Shown here in pieces: positions 8,133 through 19,794 of a stretch of DNA of 22,072 nt. Under the pieces are notes generated by a model, which searched no databases, was not told the DNA's origin, and worked only from the letters and a program-made list of their open reading frames with translations. The stretch comes from Pelargonium nanum (taxonomy: Eukaryota > Streptophyta > Magnoliopsida > Geraniales > Geraniaceae). The translations under genes and the position numbers were made by a program. Numbering within the stretch: the stretch's first letter is position 1; each line of letters starts with the position of its first letter. The DNA lies in assembly GCA_036897485.1 (NCBI GenBank), contig JAYMTF010001649.1, positions 1-22,072 on the forward strand, written 5' to 3'.

Positions 8133-10763
8133 ATGGGAGGCAAAAGTTCGAAGAGGAGATATTCATCTTCTTCTCGGAGTCAGTATGGTGCTTCACACTA
8201 TCCACAACCAAATGCATACTATACTCCTCAGCATCACCGGGCGGCAGCACCTTCATCGGCTTATGGGTCACAAACTCCGCAGCTACCGAGGAAACTGGAT
8301 AGTAGGAAGTATTCAAGGATAGCTGATAACTACACAACCTTGGATCAGGTTTTGATTTATATGGTCTATTTTTGGGATTTGCCATTTTTCATGATTCTCT
8401 GCTTTTAACTCGTGGCTTAAATATAATTATGACAAATCCTTTCATCTTTAAGCATAAAAATGCAAGCAGCTACTTCAGTATATTCAGTGATTTTGAAAAA
8501 TGTTAAAGGGGATGTGGGTGCAACATGAGCACCTTGATTCTACATTTTTTTTACTCCAACGAATCTAGAAGTGGAAATAATTTTAGCTCAGATTAAGTAA
8601 AAGAACAACGATGATGATCCTATTTATGCATGGGCATTGAATTCTCAATTTCTCCTTTATGCTAAGAGTTTTAGCACATACCTCCTTTGTTCATTTTACT
8701 GAATGTTTTCTTAAAATTATATACATTTACCATTTTCATTACAATAATGATGATTGGCCACAGGTTACTTCTGCTCTTGCACAAGCTGGTCTGGAGTCTT
8801 CAAATCTCATTGTAGGTATCGATTTCACAAAGAGTAATGAGTGGACAGGTTAGCTCTCATCTCGGTGTTTCAGACTATAATAGTCAAATTTGTGCATGTA
8901 TGCAACTGTGCATAACATCCTTTCAAATTAGGTGCAAGATCATACAACAGGCGAAGTTTGCATCACATTGGGAACACTCAAAACCCCTATGAACAAGCAA
9001 TAGCAATTATTGGAAAGACTTTATCTAGCTTTGATGACGATAACTTAATTCCTTGTTTCGGATTTGGAGATGGTAATCTTATTTCAAGTTTTATCGTGAC
9101 TGATATGCTTATCTTGAATATTAAAATACTGATACTGAAGATTGGTTTTTTCTTGACATTAATGCAGCATCAACACATGACCAAGATGTATTTAACTTTT
9201 ATCCAGATGAGGGACTCTGTATTGGATTTGAGCAAGTGCTGACACAGTACAGAAGAATAGTTCCCAACCTTCGACTTGCAGGTGCTGATTTAGTCTGTTT
9301 CACTGACATATACTCCATAAATTCTGCTATTGGAGCTTAACAAATCTATGGTTTTGGTTTTTTCTTATGCCAGGACCAACATCTTTTGCACCCATAATTG
9401 AAATGGGCATGAATATTGTGGAGGAAAGTGGTGGCCAGTACCATGTTTTGCTGATAATTGCTGATGGCCAGGTAATTTATATTCAATAAACATTTTTGTA
9501 CTGTGCGTGACAACTTATTTGAGTCTTAATCTTTGTACCTCAAATATGGGTCAGACAGCTTTTATGGCATACCCACTTTGCTTTATCTATGCCTCACAAT
9601 GAACTTGTTGCATCAGGTGACGAGAAGTATCGATACAAAAAATGGCCAGCTCAGCCCACAAGAGAAAAAAACAATTGATGCTATTGTCAAAGCAAGGTAT
9701 ACATATCTACTAAGTCGATGCTTCCTTCAGCTAGCCAGCCCACATTCTTACATGTTTGTATGAATGCAGTGCGTATCCTTTGTCAATAATTCTAGTTGGA
9801 GTAGGAGATGGTCCTTGGGACTTGATGAGAGAGTTCGATGATAACATCCCTGCTCGGGCTTTTGATAACTTTCAGGTAAGCAGTTGCTGGTCTTATTCTA
9901 ATACTGGACATAACTATGCCATTTTCACATATCCAAGCATGCTAAATTGCTAGATGTTTCTGTGTCTTGCTAGTTTGTAAACTTCACAGAAATTATGTCA
10001 AAGAATGTCGATCTGAACAGAAAACAGACAGAATTTGCTCTTGCAGCCTTGATGGAAATACCTTCTCAATACAAAGCTACTATTGAGCTTGGCCTATTGG
10101 GGTAATACATACTCTCAACAAACAATATTCTGTGCTTCACTCTTAAAATTTAGCTGCGTAGTAAATTTTGTCTTCGCTCTTCTCCAATGATTAAACAGAT
10201 GTCGTACGGGAAATGCTCCACGAAGGGTTCCTCTTCCCCCTCCTCTCCATGGTTCTGCTTCTTTTAACACGAGGCCAAAACCTTCCAGTTCAAGCAGTTT
10301 TCAGCAAAGCGCTCCTCCTTACCCTGAACATGAAGCTACAGCCGGTACAGCTTCATATTCAAGGTCTACATATGACAATCAGGTTAGCAAACCATTTATT
10401 TAAGATATTAGTAAACTTCTGTTGCTAGTTTCAACCAGTTGGGATCATATTCTACCTTCACCACCATCATATAAGTTGCGTCTTCTATTGAACTTGACAG
10501 GTTTGTCCTATTTGTCTTGCATATCCGAAGAACATGGCCTTTGGTTGTGGACATCAGGTAAACTGTTTCTGTAATTTCTTACCTCATTTTCATGACATTG
10601 ACAGTATATAATGGAAGGAACATACTGACATTAGTTTTTATCATTTCAAAACCAAAAAAAAAAAAACTACTCTACTCTGCAGACTTGCTGTCATTGTGGA
10701 GAAGACCTCCAGTCATGCCCCATGTGTCGGAAACCAATCCAAACTAAAATAAAGCTCTATTAG
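8133..10763 (+). CDS. RGLG: RGLG-type E3 ubiquitin ligase (copine/VWA + RING)
   Basis: Eleven exons: 8133-8348, 8764-8848, 8932-9072, 9168-9281, 9374-9471, 9617-9696, 9770-9875, 9974-10101, 10199-10382, 10501-10557, 10683-10763. They have GT..AG borders throughout and give 429 aa. MGGKSSK is an N-myristoylation signal (Gly2, Ser6). Residues 7-60 are a disordered S/Y/P/Q-rich region. A copine-type VWA domain spans about 73-330, with a MIDAS-like DFTKS at 92-96 and the family hallmarks [16 protein letters not shown] and [12 protein letters not shown]. After a P/S-rich linker comes a C3HC4 RING (Cys386, Cys389, Cys400, His402, Cys405, Cys408, Cys415, Cys418), and the protein ends in IKLY. Arabidopsis RGLG ligases are membrane-associated, build Lys63-linked ubiquitin chains with UBC13-type E2s, and affect auxin, drought/ABA and jasmonate responses. 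All zinc ligands are present, so it should be active. The RGLG number cannot be assigned without a tree. Confidence 0.96.
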
Positions 10764-11569
10764 TACGTATTTGCGCGAACCTCTTGCTGCTTTTGGTTAC
10801 GATTGTATATATGATTCGGGTAGGTTAACGAATCATGCAGACTTGTTTAGAATTTAGATGAGTACAATTTTGAAACGAAACATGCAGACTTGTTAGATGA
10901 CTTTATTATTATCTAGTCGAATTTGGTGGATCATTGTCATTGGGGTTTGCTGTACAGAGATGCTTATATATATTTACAAAAAATAAAGTAGTACCATTTA
11001 CAAAATTTGTGCTCTGGTTAATGGTCCACTGTTTCTGGTTTTATTATCTTCTTTTCAATTTGTAGACTGATAATTTATTTTCAACTTTAGCTAAATTATA
11101 TCGCAGGTTAAATGTTCGGGATTCAACTTGTTGAAAATTTAGAATTGGCCCCTAATTAGAGTGGGTTTCTTGAACTTTCAATTTTTTTTAATTCAACCCT
11201 TATAACCTGCTATAGAAGGTAGACTACTGCTACGTTAGCACGAGGCACCACATCACTTGTCCATGTCATCCTCCACAATTTCCCTTTCTCCCTATCAAAC
11301 TCTCAGCCTCTGCTCTCCTTTGATCTCTGATTTTAATTCAGAGAATAAGCCAAGCCGGCAAACAAAAATTCAAGAGAAACAAACTTTAGGGGCAGAGGCA
11401 GCAATAAATTATACCTATTTTGAAATGGAAAGCTACATCAATACATATAGAAACCTCTATCTCATGGGAAAGCTTACCTTATTCAACACCTAAACATTCA
11501 ACAGGACTTCAGATCATAACACAACACAAGAGTTTAGAAAAATACAGCAACTACATATATAATTTACTA
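10764..11569. other. Convergent spacer between RGLG and GLE1 stop codons
   Basis: This holds both 3'UTRs. A perfect AATAAA on the plus strand at 10982-10987 is a candidate poly(A) signal for RGLG, about 220 bases after its stop. The open frame at 11257-11493 (+) is S/T-rich with no family resemblance and lies antisense to the expected GLE1 3'UTR; I do not regard it as a gene. Confidence 0.6.
11103..11210. repeat. Small element with imperfect inverted termini
   Basis: GCAGGTTA at 11103-11110 is the exact reverse complement of TAACCTGC at 11203-11210, and weaker pairing continues inward (GGGATTCAAC against ATTCAACCCT). The inner text resembles a repeat I half-recognise from plant spacers. No clear target-site duplication was found, so it may be a decayed MITE or a chance structure. 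Confidence 0.4.
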
Positions 11570-14500
11570 CTAGTAATGATATGACTGATTGTAGAACTGC
11601 TGGTAGTTATGTTGCTGGTAAGGCTGCTGGTAGTTAGTTTGCCGGTAAGGCTGCTGGTAGTTAGATTGGGGGTGATCCAAGTCGGCGGCCACAACACTCG
11701 ATAGCAAGTTACTCTGCATGGCTCTGCCTTCCGGCTCCTTAAGGAACATCTTGTCATCTATGTACGACTGAAGTTCCACGGTGATCTTCGTTAACTCTGA
11801 GTTTCGTCGTTCTTTTAGTGCACCGAGAAAGTTTTCCGATACTATTTGCAGCAACTTCCTGAACTGAGATTTATACTTCTTGTGAAGCGCATATCCAGCT
11901 GCCTGGAAAATGGAGCAACATTTAGCTTCACGTTCTCTAACAAAAAAATCAGTTTTAAGAGTATCCTGTGATCGATCTGACCAAAACTTACCTGTAGAAA
12001 TGCATTCAGTGCTACCGCAGTGTATCTGTTGGCAGGCAGTCCATTTAAGAATCTTGCAAGCCATGCCCATCCTGCTTCTAAGCCATGCATATTCTGGACA
12101 CCCGCAACTTCGGTCTGCCAAAACAAAACATTCTTCTTTAGTAATAAACAAAAAAACGTCTACATATGCAGAGCTAGGTTGTTACAACTACATTTAGATG
12201 ACGAGGGAAACCATATTGGAGGAAAAGATGAAAGTAACAAACCTGAACAAGTGCCCCATACAGTTTCATGTAAGACTCTAATCGTTGAAAATAAACATCG
12301 GCATCCTCTATCTTCCCATCATCTTCTCGATATCCAATAGCTTTGCGGTAAGAATCCTTCGATTCAAATGCAGACTAAATAGCAAAAACCTTTTAGAATT
12401 CACACAACAGCAGCCAACAGAAAAAATAAAAAAGACAGATGGACATAAAAAATAAATCTAGCTTTCAAACGTTCTTCCCATCCATGACTCCAATTTGATT
12501 TTGTTCTATTGTTTCTGATCTTATCTGGTTAATGGCTGATAGGAATTGTCCGTCAATTTATAACTACATAAAACTGGCTAGAATTAAAGTGGGTGATGCA
12601 TTCAACTGTAGTCTCAAACAATTAGTCATATTGTTGTAGTTTGAAAATATCAGCCCGAGTAATTCAACTAGAATCAATCAATTGAAATCAATAGACCAAA
12701 AGAAACAAAAAAAGTTGATTAATATAAACTTCCCTATCATATATTTTAGAATAGTAATGAGATACAAAGGAGAAACTAAAATCACAAATTATACTTTTCA
12801 TATACTGAAAAAATTCCAACGTTAGATGGATCCAATATCTTCTCTCAAAGCCAAAAAGAAACACTATATTTCCAGCAGAAATCAATAGATTTTAACAACT
12901 TGTATAAGATGGAACTGCTCCTCCGTCCTCCCTAATCATATATCTAAATATACATAATAAGGGGCAATAAGAAGGATAAAAAAATTGGCATGAATGATAA
13001 TAAAACATCTGTAAATGCATTTGAAAGTCAAAAAATTTAGTCACCTCTGAAAATGCTATATGTTTTGGGACGGTGTAGATGCAAGCTCTATGAAATTCGG
13101 CTAGAAGAATATCCATTGAATGAGGAACCTGAATCACAAGTAGGTGCAATAAGCAAATAATCATTGTTCTCATGAAATAGATGTATCTTCCTTGTAAGTA
13201 TATGCATTAAAAAATTGAAATCAGATGATTGTAATTATATCGTCAACTCCTAATCTATTATCCCAAGGTACCATAGAATGCTCTCCACATACCAATTGGG
13301 ATGCAATGCTTCAATGAGGAATAAAGAGGATATGGCATACCTGTGCGGTAACAAGAACAATGACGTGGCCACATGCAAAAGCAGCATTATCAGGGCTTTC
13401 ACAATGGGATACAATCTGTCATGTAAAATATGTCAGTTTAATATCCATTGCCCGTGCTGTGAAGAGAACAAACTGAATGCGAGTGACCAACAAATAAGAT
13501 CATATAAAATTGGTAAGCAATGAAGCTCACAATAGAAGTCCCCTTGGGGATGACTCAATAGTTTGAGACACATACTTCTATGTAAGAGGTCATGGGTTCG
13601 AATTTCATTGAATGTGGTGGGGAGGGGTTATGGGAAAAGGGGAGAGTTACCCCTATTGTGTAGCTCGGCCCACTGGGCCAACTTTTACACACAAAAAACA
13701 CTCACGTATAGAAAGGCAACATTTGGTTTACAAACATTATGGGGGGAAGAAAATTTAAACCCCATATTCAAACATAGGATACCCTAGAAAGCATAGTAAT
13801 TTCAATATATATTGTAGTTATGCAAATCCATCCAGCTATTAGTCTTTTCTTTGTAAACCAAATACCTTAATTAACAAAGTAGTTTTTTTATTCTTGCACA
13901 AACCCAACCTTGATATTGTTGAAAATTTGAAATATCTCATCAAAAATCATAAATACCAACTAGCTCATTTTTGTTTCTTTTTTAAAAACTTATACTTATA
14001 CTAAACAAAGAAATATAACTTTTAAGATTCCGATTAAGATTAGAATGCAAGTACAGGCATGATTAATATATTCTTCTGGATTTTTTTTCTCTTCTTATTC
14101 ACGAAATTCCAACATGAAATAAATATATTGGGTCAAAGAAAATGCATGTTTCAGGGAAAAAGACCGAAACTACCTTCTTAGCGAATGCTGCAATGCTAAT
14201 GGATTGTGGACATTGAGGATCATTCAAAATCTTTATCAGTTCCTTTGATTTTGCACTGCAAATTACAAAATAGAAAAGAAAATTCAGAAGTATTAACAAT
14301 ATTAAGCCTGGAAATTCCACACAAAAACAAAAGAAAAGGAAACAAAGTTCTATAAGATGTGGACACTTCTAAAAACAAGAATATCAGCAGAGTGAATTTA
14401 TGTAACACTGTGGTGGCGTCTTAAAACTTAAAAGGTATAATATTGTTCTGATTTCATAGTTGAAGGAGTGATGGTACACTTGGAAATGGCTTAAAGGTGG

Positions 14501-17500
14501 GCAGATCATATCCCAAAGGCAACCTGAAGAAGATGGCCATGGAAATGGTTTCTGAAAGTAAACCTTCCAACATTAAACAGTGTCCAATTCTAGACAATTT
14601 TAAAGTAGCATGCCATAAAAACTGTGTAGAGGATTTTGATGAGTCAGCAAATAGACATGCAGAGATGACATCTAAAATCAATAATACATGGCAATATAGG
14701 TTTCCACTTTACCTGACATTATCCTTTATTCCCCTAATTTGCCTTACCAGCCTGCCAATATGCCGCTCATGGCTGCTGAAATCCTATCAAAACAAAACAT
14801 GAAATGACTAAATTAATCAATATTGGAAAAGAAGACTTGCAGAACTCACATTTATGGTATATATAATTGAACACTTAGAATTACAACACGTACTTCTAGA
14901 GTCTAGACCTAGTAATAAAAACCATGTATGTGCATGTTTGAGTAAACACACGTATGTCGGTATGTGTATATATGTTCTTTAACATCCAGCGACAATAATC
15001 GTTTACAAGCAATTAGTTAACATTACACCGTCTATTTTTAATGGCAACAAAATCCAGCAAAATCTAGACTCGAAATATTGAGTGCTAGTAATACCTTATT
15101 AGCATTCAATCTCAATGAATTGTTTTTTTCATCCAACTCTTTAAACTTCTGCAATCTACTCTGCTCTAGTTCCAAAGCACTAGCTTTAGCCTTGATAATG
15201 CTACCACCTGCCATCAAGTTAGGCGATTGAAACCGCATAATTAAAACAAAGAGAACAGACTGAACTCATGCAAGGAGCTCATGGTTGAAGAAAATGTCCT
15301 ACATAAATGATACAGCAGTCAAGCATTATGATAGGATATGGGGCACAATTGACACACACAAAATTTGTATGTGTGTAAATAAAAAATCAATGAGAATTTG
15401 GACATTGACGTTTTGGGGCTGGTCACTGGTCAGTAATATTCAGTATCAACCCTTCCTAAGAGTTAGAAGAAACAAATAAACATTAATCAACACATACACA
15501 AGAAAAACATAATATGTAACACAAACAAATATTATACATATATAATAGAAGCACTCTCAGTTAAAGTTAAATTGAACACCAATACAGGAAAACTCTTAAT
15601 TCAAAGTGCAAAACTTGCACTGAAAGTTGATAATTTATATGACAAACGGAAGATATCATATGATCAGAAAAGAATCACAACTCTTGCCATTACAAATAGG
15701 TATACCTGTTGATTGCCTAGACGCATTTGAAGTCCCCACACTGGCATTGGTTTGGTTCTCTGTAGCAGTCTGTTTTGACCTTTCAGTAGCTTCTTTTGCG
15801 GCAGCTTCCCTTTCTGCAGATTCTTTTGTTGCTCTCCTCTCAGCCTCCAAAGCAGCTCTTTTAGCTTCCTCAGCTCTAATTTTAGCTTGCATCTGTAGAA
15901 GTAAATTGTTCATACCAATTTCTAAAGAAAGTATCTACAAATCTTATTTGGCAAAGTAGATGTACCAAAGTACTTCATAAGATAATAACTGCTCAATAAA
16001 ATGATAGTAAGTTCCTTCAGAATTAGTATGAGGTTTTGGAATATGAAATACATCTCACATGATAGCATAACATTATTCCAAGCAAATACTACGTCAGAGG
16101 TATACAAGAGAAATGGATACCAAGCAGCAATATTGAACTGTTAGACATTGTTCCAATGAAACAAATAGTTCAAAAGGGCACGGTTGGTAAGAAATGTGCA
16201 TTGAAAGTAAGGAGGACAGGAAAATTCAGAGAAGAGTGTTAAAACATTAAGTTATATCTATTAATCACAGACATGAAAACCTATGAGTAAGCAGAGAAAG
16301 AGAGAGATACTGAGATGCCAAGTAGGTAGCCAGTTAGCAAAACAAAACCAAAAAATTGTTCATAGTAAACTTTCACATGCATGATGAATTACACATATAA
16401 GAGAATCAATAATAGAATGAAGGCTTGAAAATCATATACCCATTCACCAATAAAGAATTGTGCACTAAAAATTATTAAGTTAACAAACCTCTGCCTCCAC
16501 TTTAGCTTTTTCTTGGCGTAGTTTTTCTTCTTGGAGAGCTTTTTCCTTTCTTTTTGCCTCCTCAAAAGCAGCATCATTTCTTATTTTCCTTTCTTCTATT
16601 TGTGATTTGAGTTCATGGTCCCGTTGGACAGCAGTCAAGTGGTTATCAAGTGCTTCTGCACTGAAGTTATTATTTGCATGTCATAAGCTGTTTCCTGGGT
16701 TTTTAATAACTGAACCAGTACAAAGAAAATTGTGAAAACATATATCTACAAGACATTTAACTTCACACCTCACCAGTAGGAAGACAAATGTATATTTTCC
16801 AACAAGGAATGGTAACCAAACCAAAGTTTATTGCACCTAAATTACATACTTAGGCCAATGACAATACAGCATGGCGTTCATTCGTATGCACCTATAAGGT
16901 TATCCTACATACAGTTTTCACCAAAGACCACAAATATGTAATGACATAGGATGTCCATTCGAGATATGTGATCCATGCCAAGGGCTTGTAGCCTGACTTC
17001 AGGAGACATAATCGACTAGTCAAATTATTTTACATGCAATACCAGATACTCCCTCCGTCCCAAAATAAGTGTCATATTTCCTTTTTGGAAGCTAGTTATG
17101 CATGAATAACCGATAGTGTTCCTATAAGAAGTTAGTTAGTATCCCTTAAATATGTTACAACACATGTGCACAAGGATAGATTAGGATATATACAACACTA
17201 ACTTTTTCTTAACTTTTTTCAAAATAGAAAGGACATTTGTTTTGGGACGGGAGTATATTTTTATTTTGTTACTTCTTTGACCAAATCAAGGAAATTATAT
17301 CATGAATATACTAAAGAATACATTCCAATCATATTCAACAATGATCGGATAGAATTTATTTTTTATGGCATACCTCTTTCCTTGTGTTAGTGAGTTATGA
17401 AAAATTAGTACTAGGAAATCAAAAAGGAGGTGATCCAAACACAAAGACCTTAATACATCATAAGATATTATTACAGGGTTAAAAAAAAGAGTAAGTGAAA

Positions 17501-18627
17501 GTTCAAATTAAAACAAACAAATACTTATATGTGAGCCTATTGTCTAAAAATATCAAAACAAAAGATAAAACTTACATCTTGCGCTGATATTGAGTATCAA
17601 GCTTTCTATCCATTTCCCTCCTTGCTTCACCATACTTGTCAACTTGAATAAGTGCAGAAGTAGACTTCTTGCTTTTGCTCATCAGTTCCATTTCTATAGC
17701 AGAAATTTGGTTCCTAATGTCGTCCTGCTTATTGATCAAGCCAACAGCTAGTGTTATTGAATAGATATAAAAAGTACAGAACCAGTTGACAAAACTACAA
17801 ATATACAACCACACAAACTTATAAATAGGGGTGTACAATGTAGATATGAACACATAGGTTGTGTGAAGCTTCGATAGAAAAGAATCAATAGCTGAAAAGA
17901 CAAAGCTAACTCTGTCAAAGAAGAAGTGAAAAACAACAAAACCACAAACCTTGACTGCAAGCTCGTATTCGTGGGTTAGCTCAATCAAACCACATTCCAC
18001 TGATCCTACTTTATTCATCAATTGGAATTGTGCTTCAAGAGTCGTTTCATCATCCACGGACTCATCACTATCACTATAAGGAAACAATGAATGTGACTAA
18101 CCAATCCAGAATATAGGAACAACTGATACTGCAAAAATGTTGTAGATAACACATGTAACAATCATGTCGAACCACAGTTTTAGGAACTAACACAACACAG
18201 TAAGTGAGATGTTAACCTCAAATAAATATCATCGCAACCAAATCGCCTAGTTGCCACCAGACTTTGGTCATGACTCTGACTGACCTCGGCATCCAGATCA
18301 TCCATGTCATCATCAGATACATGCATTACAAAAGTGCTTGGACTTTTATTCACACTCTTGCCATTAGATAAATTTCTAGGTAGAAGTAGAAAAAGGGTAA
18401 ATCAGAAATTTTGCATATAGAACATCAATTAGTTTCTATTAATATAAAACAAAAACAACTCCATACCGTAACTTTGTTTTGGCAAAAGGGACAGGAACCA
18501 CTGAAGAGTTACACAGCTTTTTTTCTAATGAATTAAGCTCTGATAAAAGAGCTTCAAAATTCCAATCCGGATCTGGGTCAACTGTGATTCCAAGAACACT
18601 TTGCGGGCAGCGAAGTTCCAACCTCAT
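11570..18627 (-). CDS. GLE1: GLE1 mRNA-export factor, nuclear-pore associated
   Basis: Fourteen coding exons on the minus strand: 18627-18467, 18375-18217, 18073-17950, 17724-17576, 16660-16489, 15892-15706, 15207-15095, 14783-14713, 14255-14174, 13415-13341, 13128-13045, 12374-12243, 12114-11992, 11902-11570. Frame is continuous, giving 654 aa. The N-terminus has the plant-GLE1 block DPDPDWNFEALLSEL, then acidic stretches (SDDDMDDLDAE, SDSDESVDDE). A long charged coiled coil covers about 155-315. The C-terminal GLE1 domain (about 360-625) contains ISIAAFAKK, MDILLAEFHRACIYTVPKH, GWAWLARFLNGLPANR and MFLKEPEGRAM. In yeast, animals and Arabidopsis, GLE1 with inositol hexakisphosphate activates the DEAD-box ATPase Dbp5/LOS4 at the cytoplasmic face of the pore to release exported mRNA. 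Oddities are a C-terminal Tyr/Gln nonapeptide repeat and transposons in introns 4 and 9. Other introns of about 100-680 bases hold nothing further that I recognise. Confidence 0.95.
11582..11662 (-). repeat. Three 27-bp coding repeats (NYQQ-type) at the GLE1 C-terminus
   Basis: Read on the minus strand, 11662-11636, 11635-11609 and 11608-11582 encode NYQQPYRQT, NYQQPYQQH and NYQQFYNQS, followed by YHY and the stop. The DNA units are near-identical, so this looks like slippage or recent tandem expansion inside the last exon. Confidence 0.9.
13526..13713 (+). mobile_element. tRNA-derived SINE in GLE1 intron 9, antisense to the gene
   Basis: A box-A-like TGACTCAATAGTTTG (13551-13565) and a box-B-like GGTTCGAATTT (13595-13605), 44 bases apart, form an internal RNA polymerase III promoter. 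A tRNA-unrelated part follows, with a GGCCCA/TGGGCC inverted repeat (13667-13679) and a short A-rich tail. The body (13538-13700, about 163 bp) is flanked by an imperfect target-site duplication: CTCACAATAGAA at 13526-13537 and CTCACGTATAGAA at 13701-13713. The box-A to tail order puts it on the plus strand. Confidence 0.75.
17047..17255. mobile_element. Stowaway-type MITE (Tc1/mariner) in GLE1 intron 4
   Basis: The element starts CTCCCTCCGTCCCAAAAT at 17049, the textbook Stowaway terminal repeat, and ends ...TTTTGGGACGGGAG at 17253. It is flanked by TA dinucleotides (17047-17048 and 17254-17255), the expected target-site duplication. The element is 205 bp, non-coding and non-autonomous. The right terminal repeat lacks 3-4 bases found in the left one (CTCCCGTCCC against CTCCCTCCGTCCC). 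Confidence 0.95.
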
Positions 18628-18634
18628 AGCTACC

Positions 18635-19067
18635 CTACATTCACAAACTCCACACATCAGATGATGAAACATTGGGCAAATCAATGAAAGACATGCTTCC
18701 CATTGGTTCTAAACATTAGGCATTAATAAGCAGCAGCTAAAATATCACATTTTCAGCCCTAAACAGTAAATTATCTAATTTTAAACAATCTAACAACTTT
18801 CAGAAAGAAACTTTTTTTTTTTCTCAGCAACCAAACAGAATTAAATCAATTAATGAAAACAAAAGCTCGCTATTCTGGAAAATCGTATTCGGCGCCAAAA
18901 GAAAGAGCGGTTTCGAAGGGTTTCTCGAGGCAATGACTGCTCCGACCACCGGAGAACATCGGGGAATTAGGGTGCCACTTTCTCGCGAAAATTAAACTCT
19001 TCCCCAATTAGTACCCTTAACACTGGAATTCAAATTGAACCATTTTATGCGGTGAGATTGTGCGTAC
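18635..19067 (-). other. Probable 5'UTR intron of GLE1
   Basis: On the minus strand a donor CCGATAAG|GTACGC (GT at 19067-19066) and an acceptor GAATGTAG (AG at 18636-18635) lie upstream of the ATG at 18627, leaving only 7 leader bases in the second exon. The presumed first leader exon (about 19190-19068) contains no ATG. Inferred from splice signals only. Confidence 0.5.
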
Positions 19068-19108
19068 CTTATCGGCGAAAAGCTAAGCTCCGCAAACGGG
19101 AAGGAGGC

Positions 19109-19117
19109 TTAGGGTTT
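19109..19117 (-). promoter_or_regulatory. telo-box AAACCCTAA in the GLE1 leader/promoter
   Basis: TTAGGGTTT on the plus strand is AAACCCTAA read in the direction of GLE1. Telo-boxes near transcription start sites are typical of plant genes for ribosome and RNA machinery, often together with site-II elements, which are also present here. Confidence 0.55.
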
Positions 19118-19356
19118 TGCGGTGGGCGAGTCTACAATGCAATGAGAGTGAAGCTGTTTGAAATAGTCTTGTTTTCGGGGGGAAAGATGAACCAAGAAAC
19201 ACTATGGATCACAGAAAATCGCCGGCGAAGACAGTAATGCGATGGAGGAGATGTCAATCGGTCGGAATTAGAAATGGGCTCCTCCAACGTTATTCTTGTA
19301 CAGAAATTTGAAGTTAGCTTGAAAAGGAAGCTGGCTGATTTTGTCTACTATTGGGT

Positions 19357-19410
19357 TGGGCCTCACCGCTTCCCTCCACTGGGCCTCATGGACTAACTCG
19401 GCCTGGCCCA
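19357..19410 (-). promoter_or_regulatory. Site-II (TGGGCC) cluster upstream of GLE1
   Basis: TGGGCC occurs at 19357-19362 and 19380-19385 on the plus strand and at 19410-19405 on the minus strand, about 200-300 bases upstream of the probable GLE1 start. Two more plus-strand copies lie at 19675-19680 and 19690-19695. These are TCP-factor target cores common in promoters of constitutively expressed plant genes. Confidence 0.5.
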
Positions 19411-19541
19411 ATATGCCCCCAAGGAGTGCTAGTAATAATAAGATAGAGTATTTTAACTAGTTTGTGTCTCGGGCATTGCATGGAATAAGATTTTTTTGTT
19501 ATATACGGACGCTCGAGTGCAATGTGGATCCGGCACAGAGT

Positions 19542-19562
19542 GGAAGAAGAAGAAGAAGAAGA
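19542..19562 (+). repeat. (GAA)n microsatellite followed by an A run
   Basis: Seven GAA-type triplets followed by about nine A residues. A simple repeat with no coding sense: the frame across it (19464-19667) is an artefact rich in Arg and Lys. Confidence 0.9.
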
Positions 19563-19794
19563 AAAAAAAAGGCCCGCGGTGGTGGTCTGTTGCGTTGTGA
19601 TTGTTGGAGTAGAGAGCGGGTGAGAATAAGAAGGAAAGGGACAACAAAAAGAAAGAAGATGGGTTGAGCCAATTTGGGCCTATAGGACTTGGGCCTGAAA
19701 AAGACGAAATAATAGATAATGGGTCAGTGGAGCAAAATAAAATGAAAAAAGTTTGGATTACCAACTTAGCCCAAACAAAGAAACGATGTGATGT

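Noticed and set aside
8053-8322. Frame overlapping the RGLG start, considered as an N-terminal extension
   Set aside because: It is in a different frame and has no ATG at its beginning; the ATG at 8133 gives the conserved myristoylation start.
11257-11493. Ser/Thr-rich open frame of 78 codons on the plus strand
   Set aside because: It lies antisense to the expected GLE1 3'UTR, has no recognisable domain and has no companion exon.
19464-19667. Arg/Lys-rich open frame of 67 codons
   Set aside because: It is produced by the (GAA)n repeat and the purine-rich sequence after it; no start context, splice sites or family resemblance.
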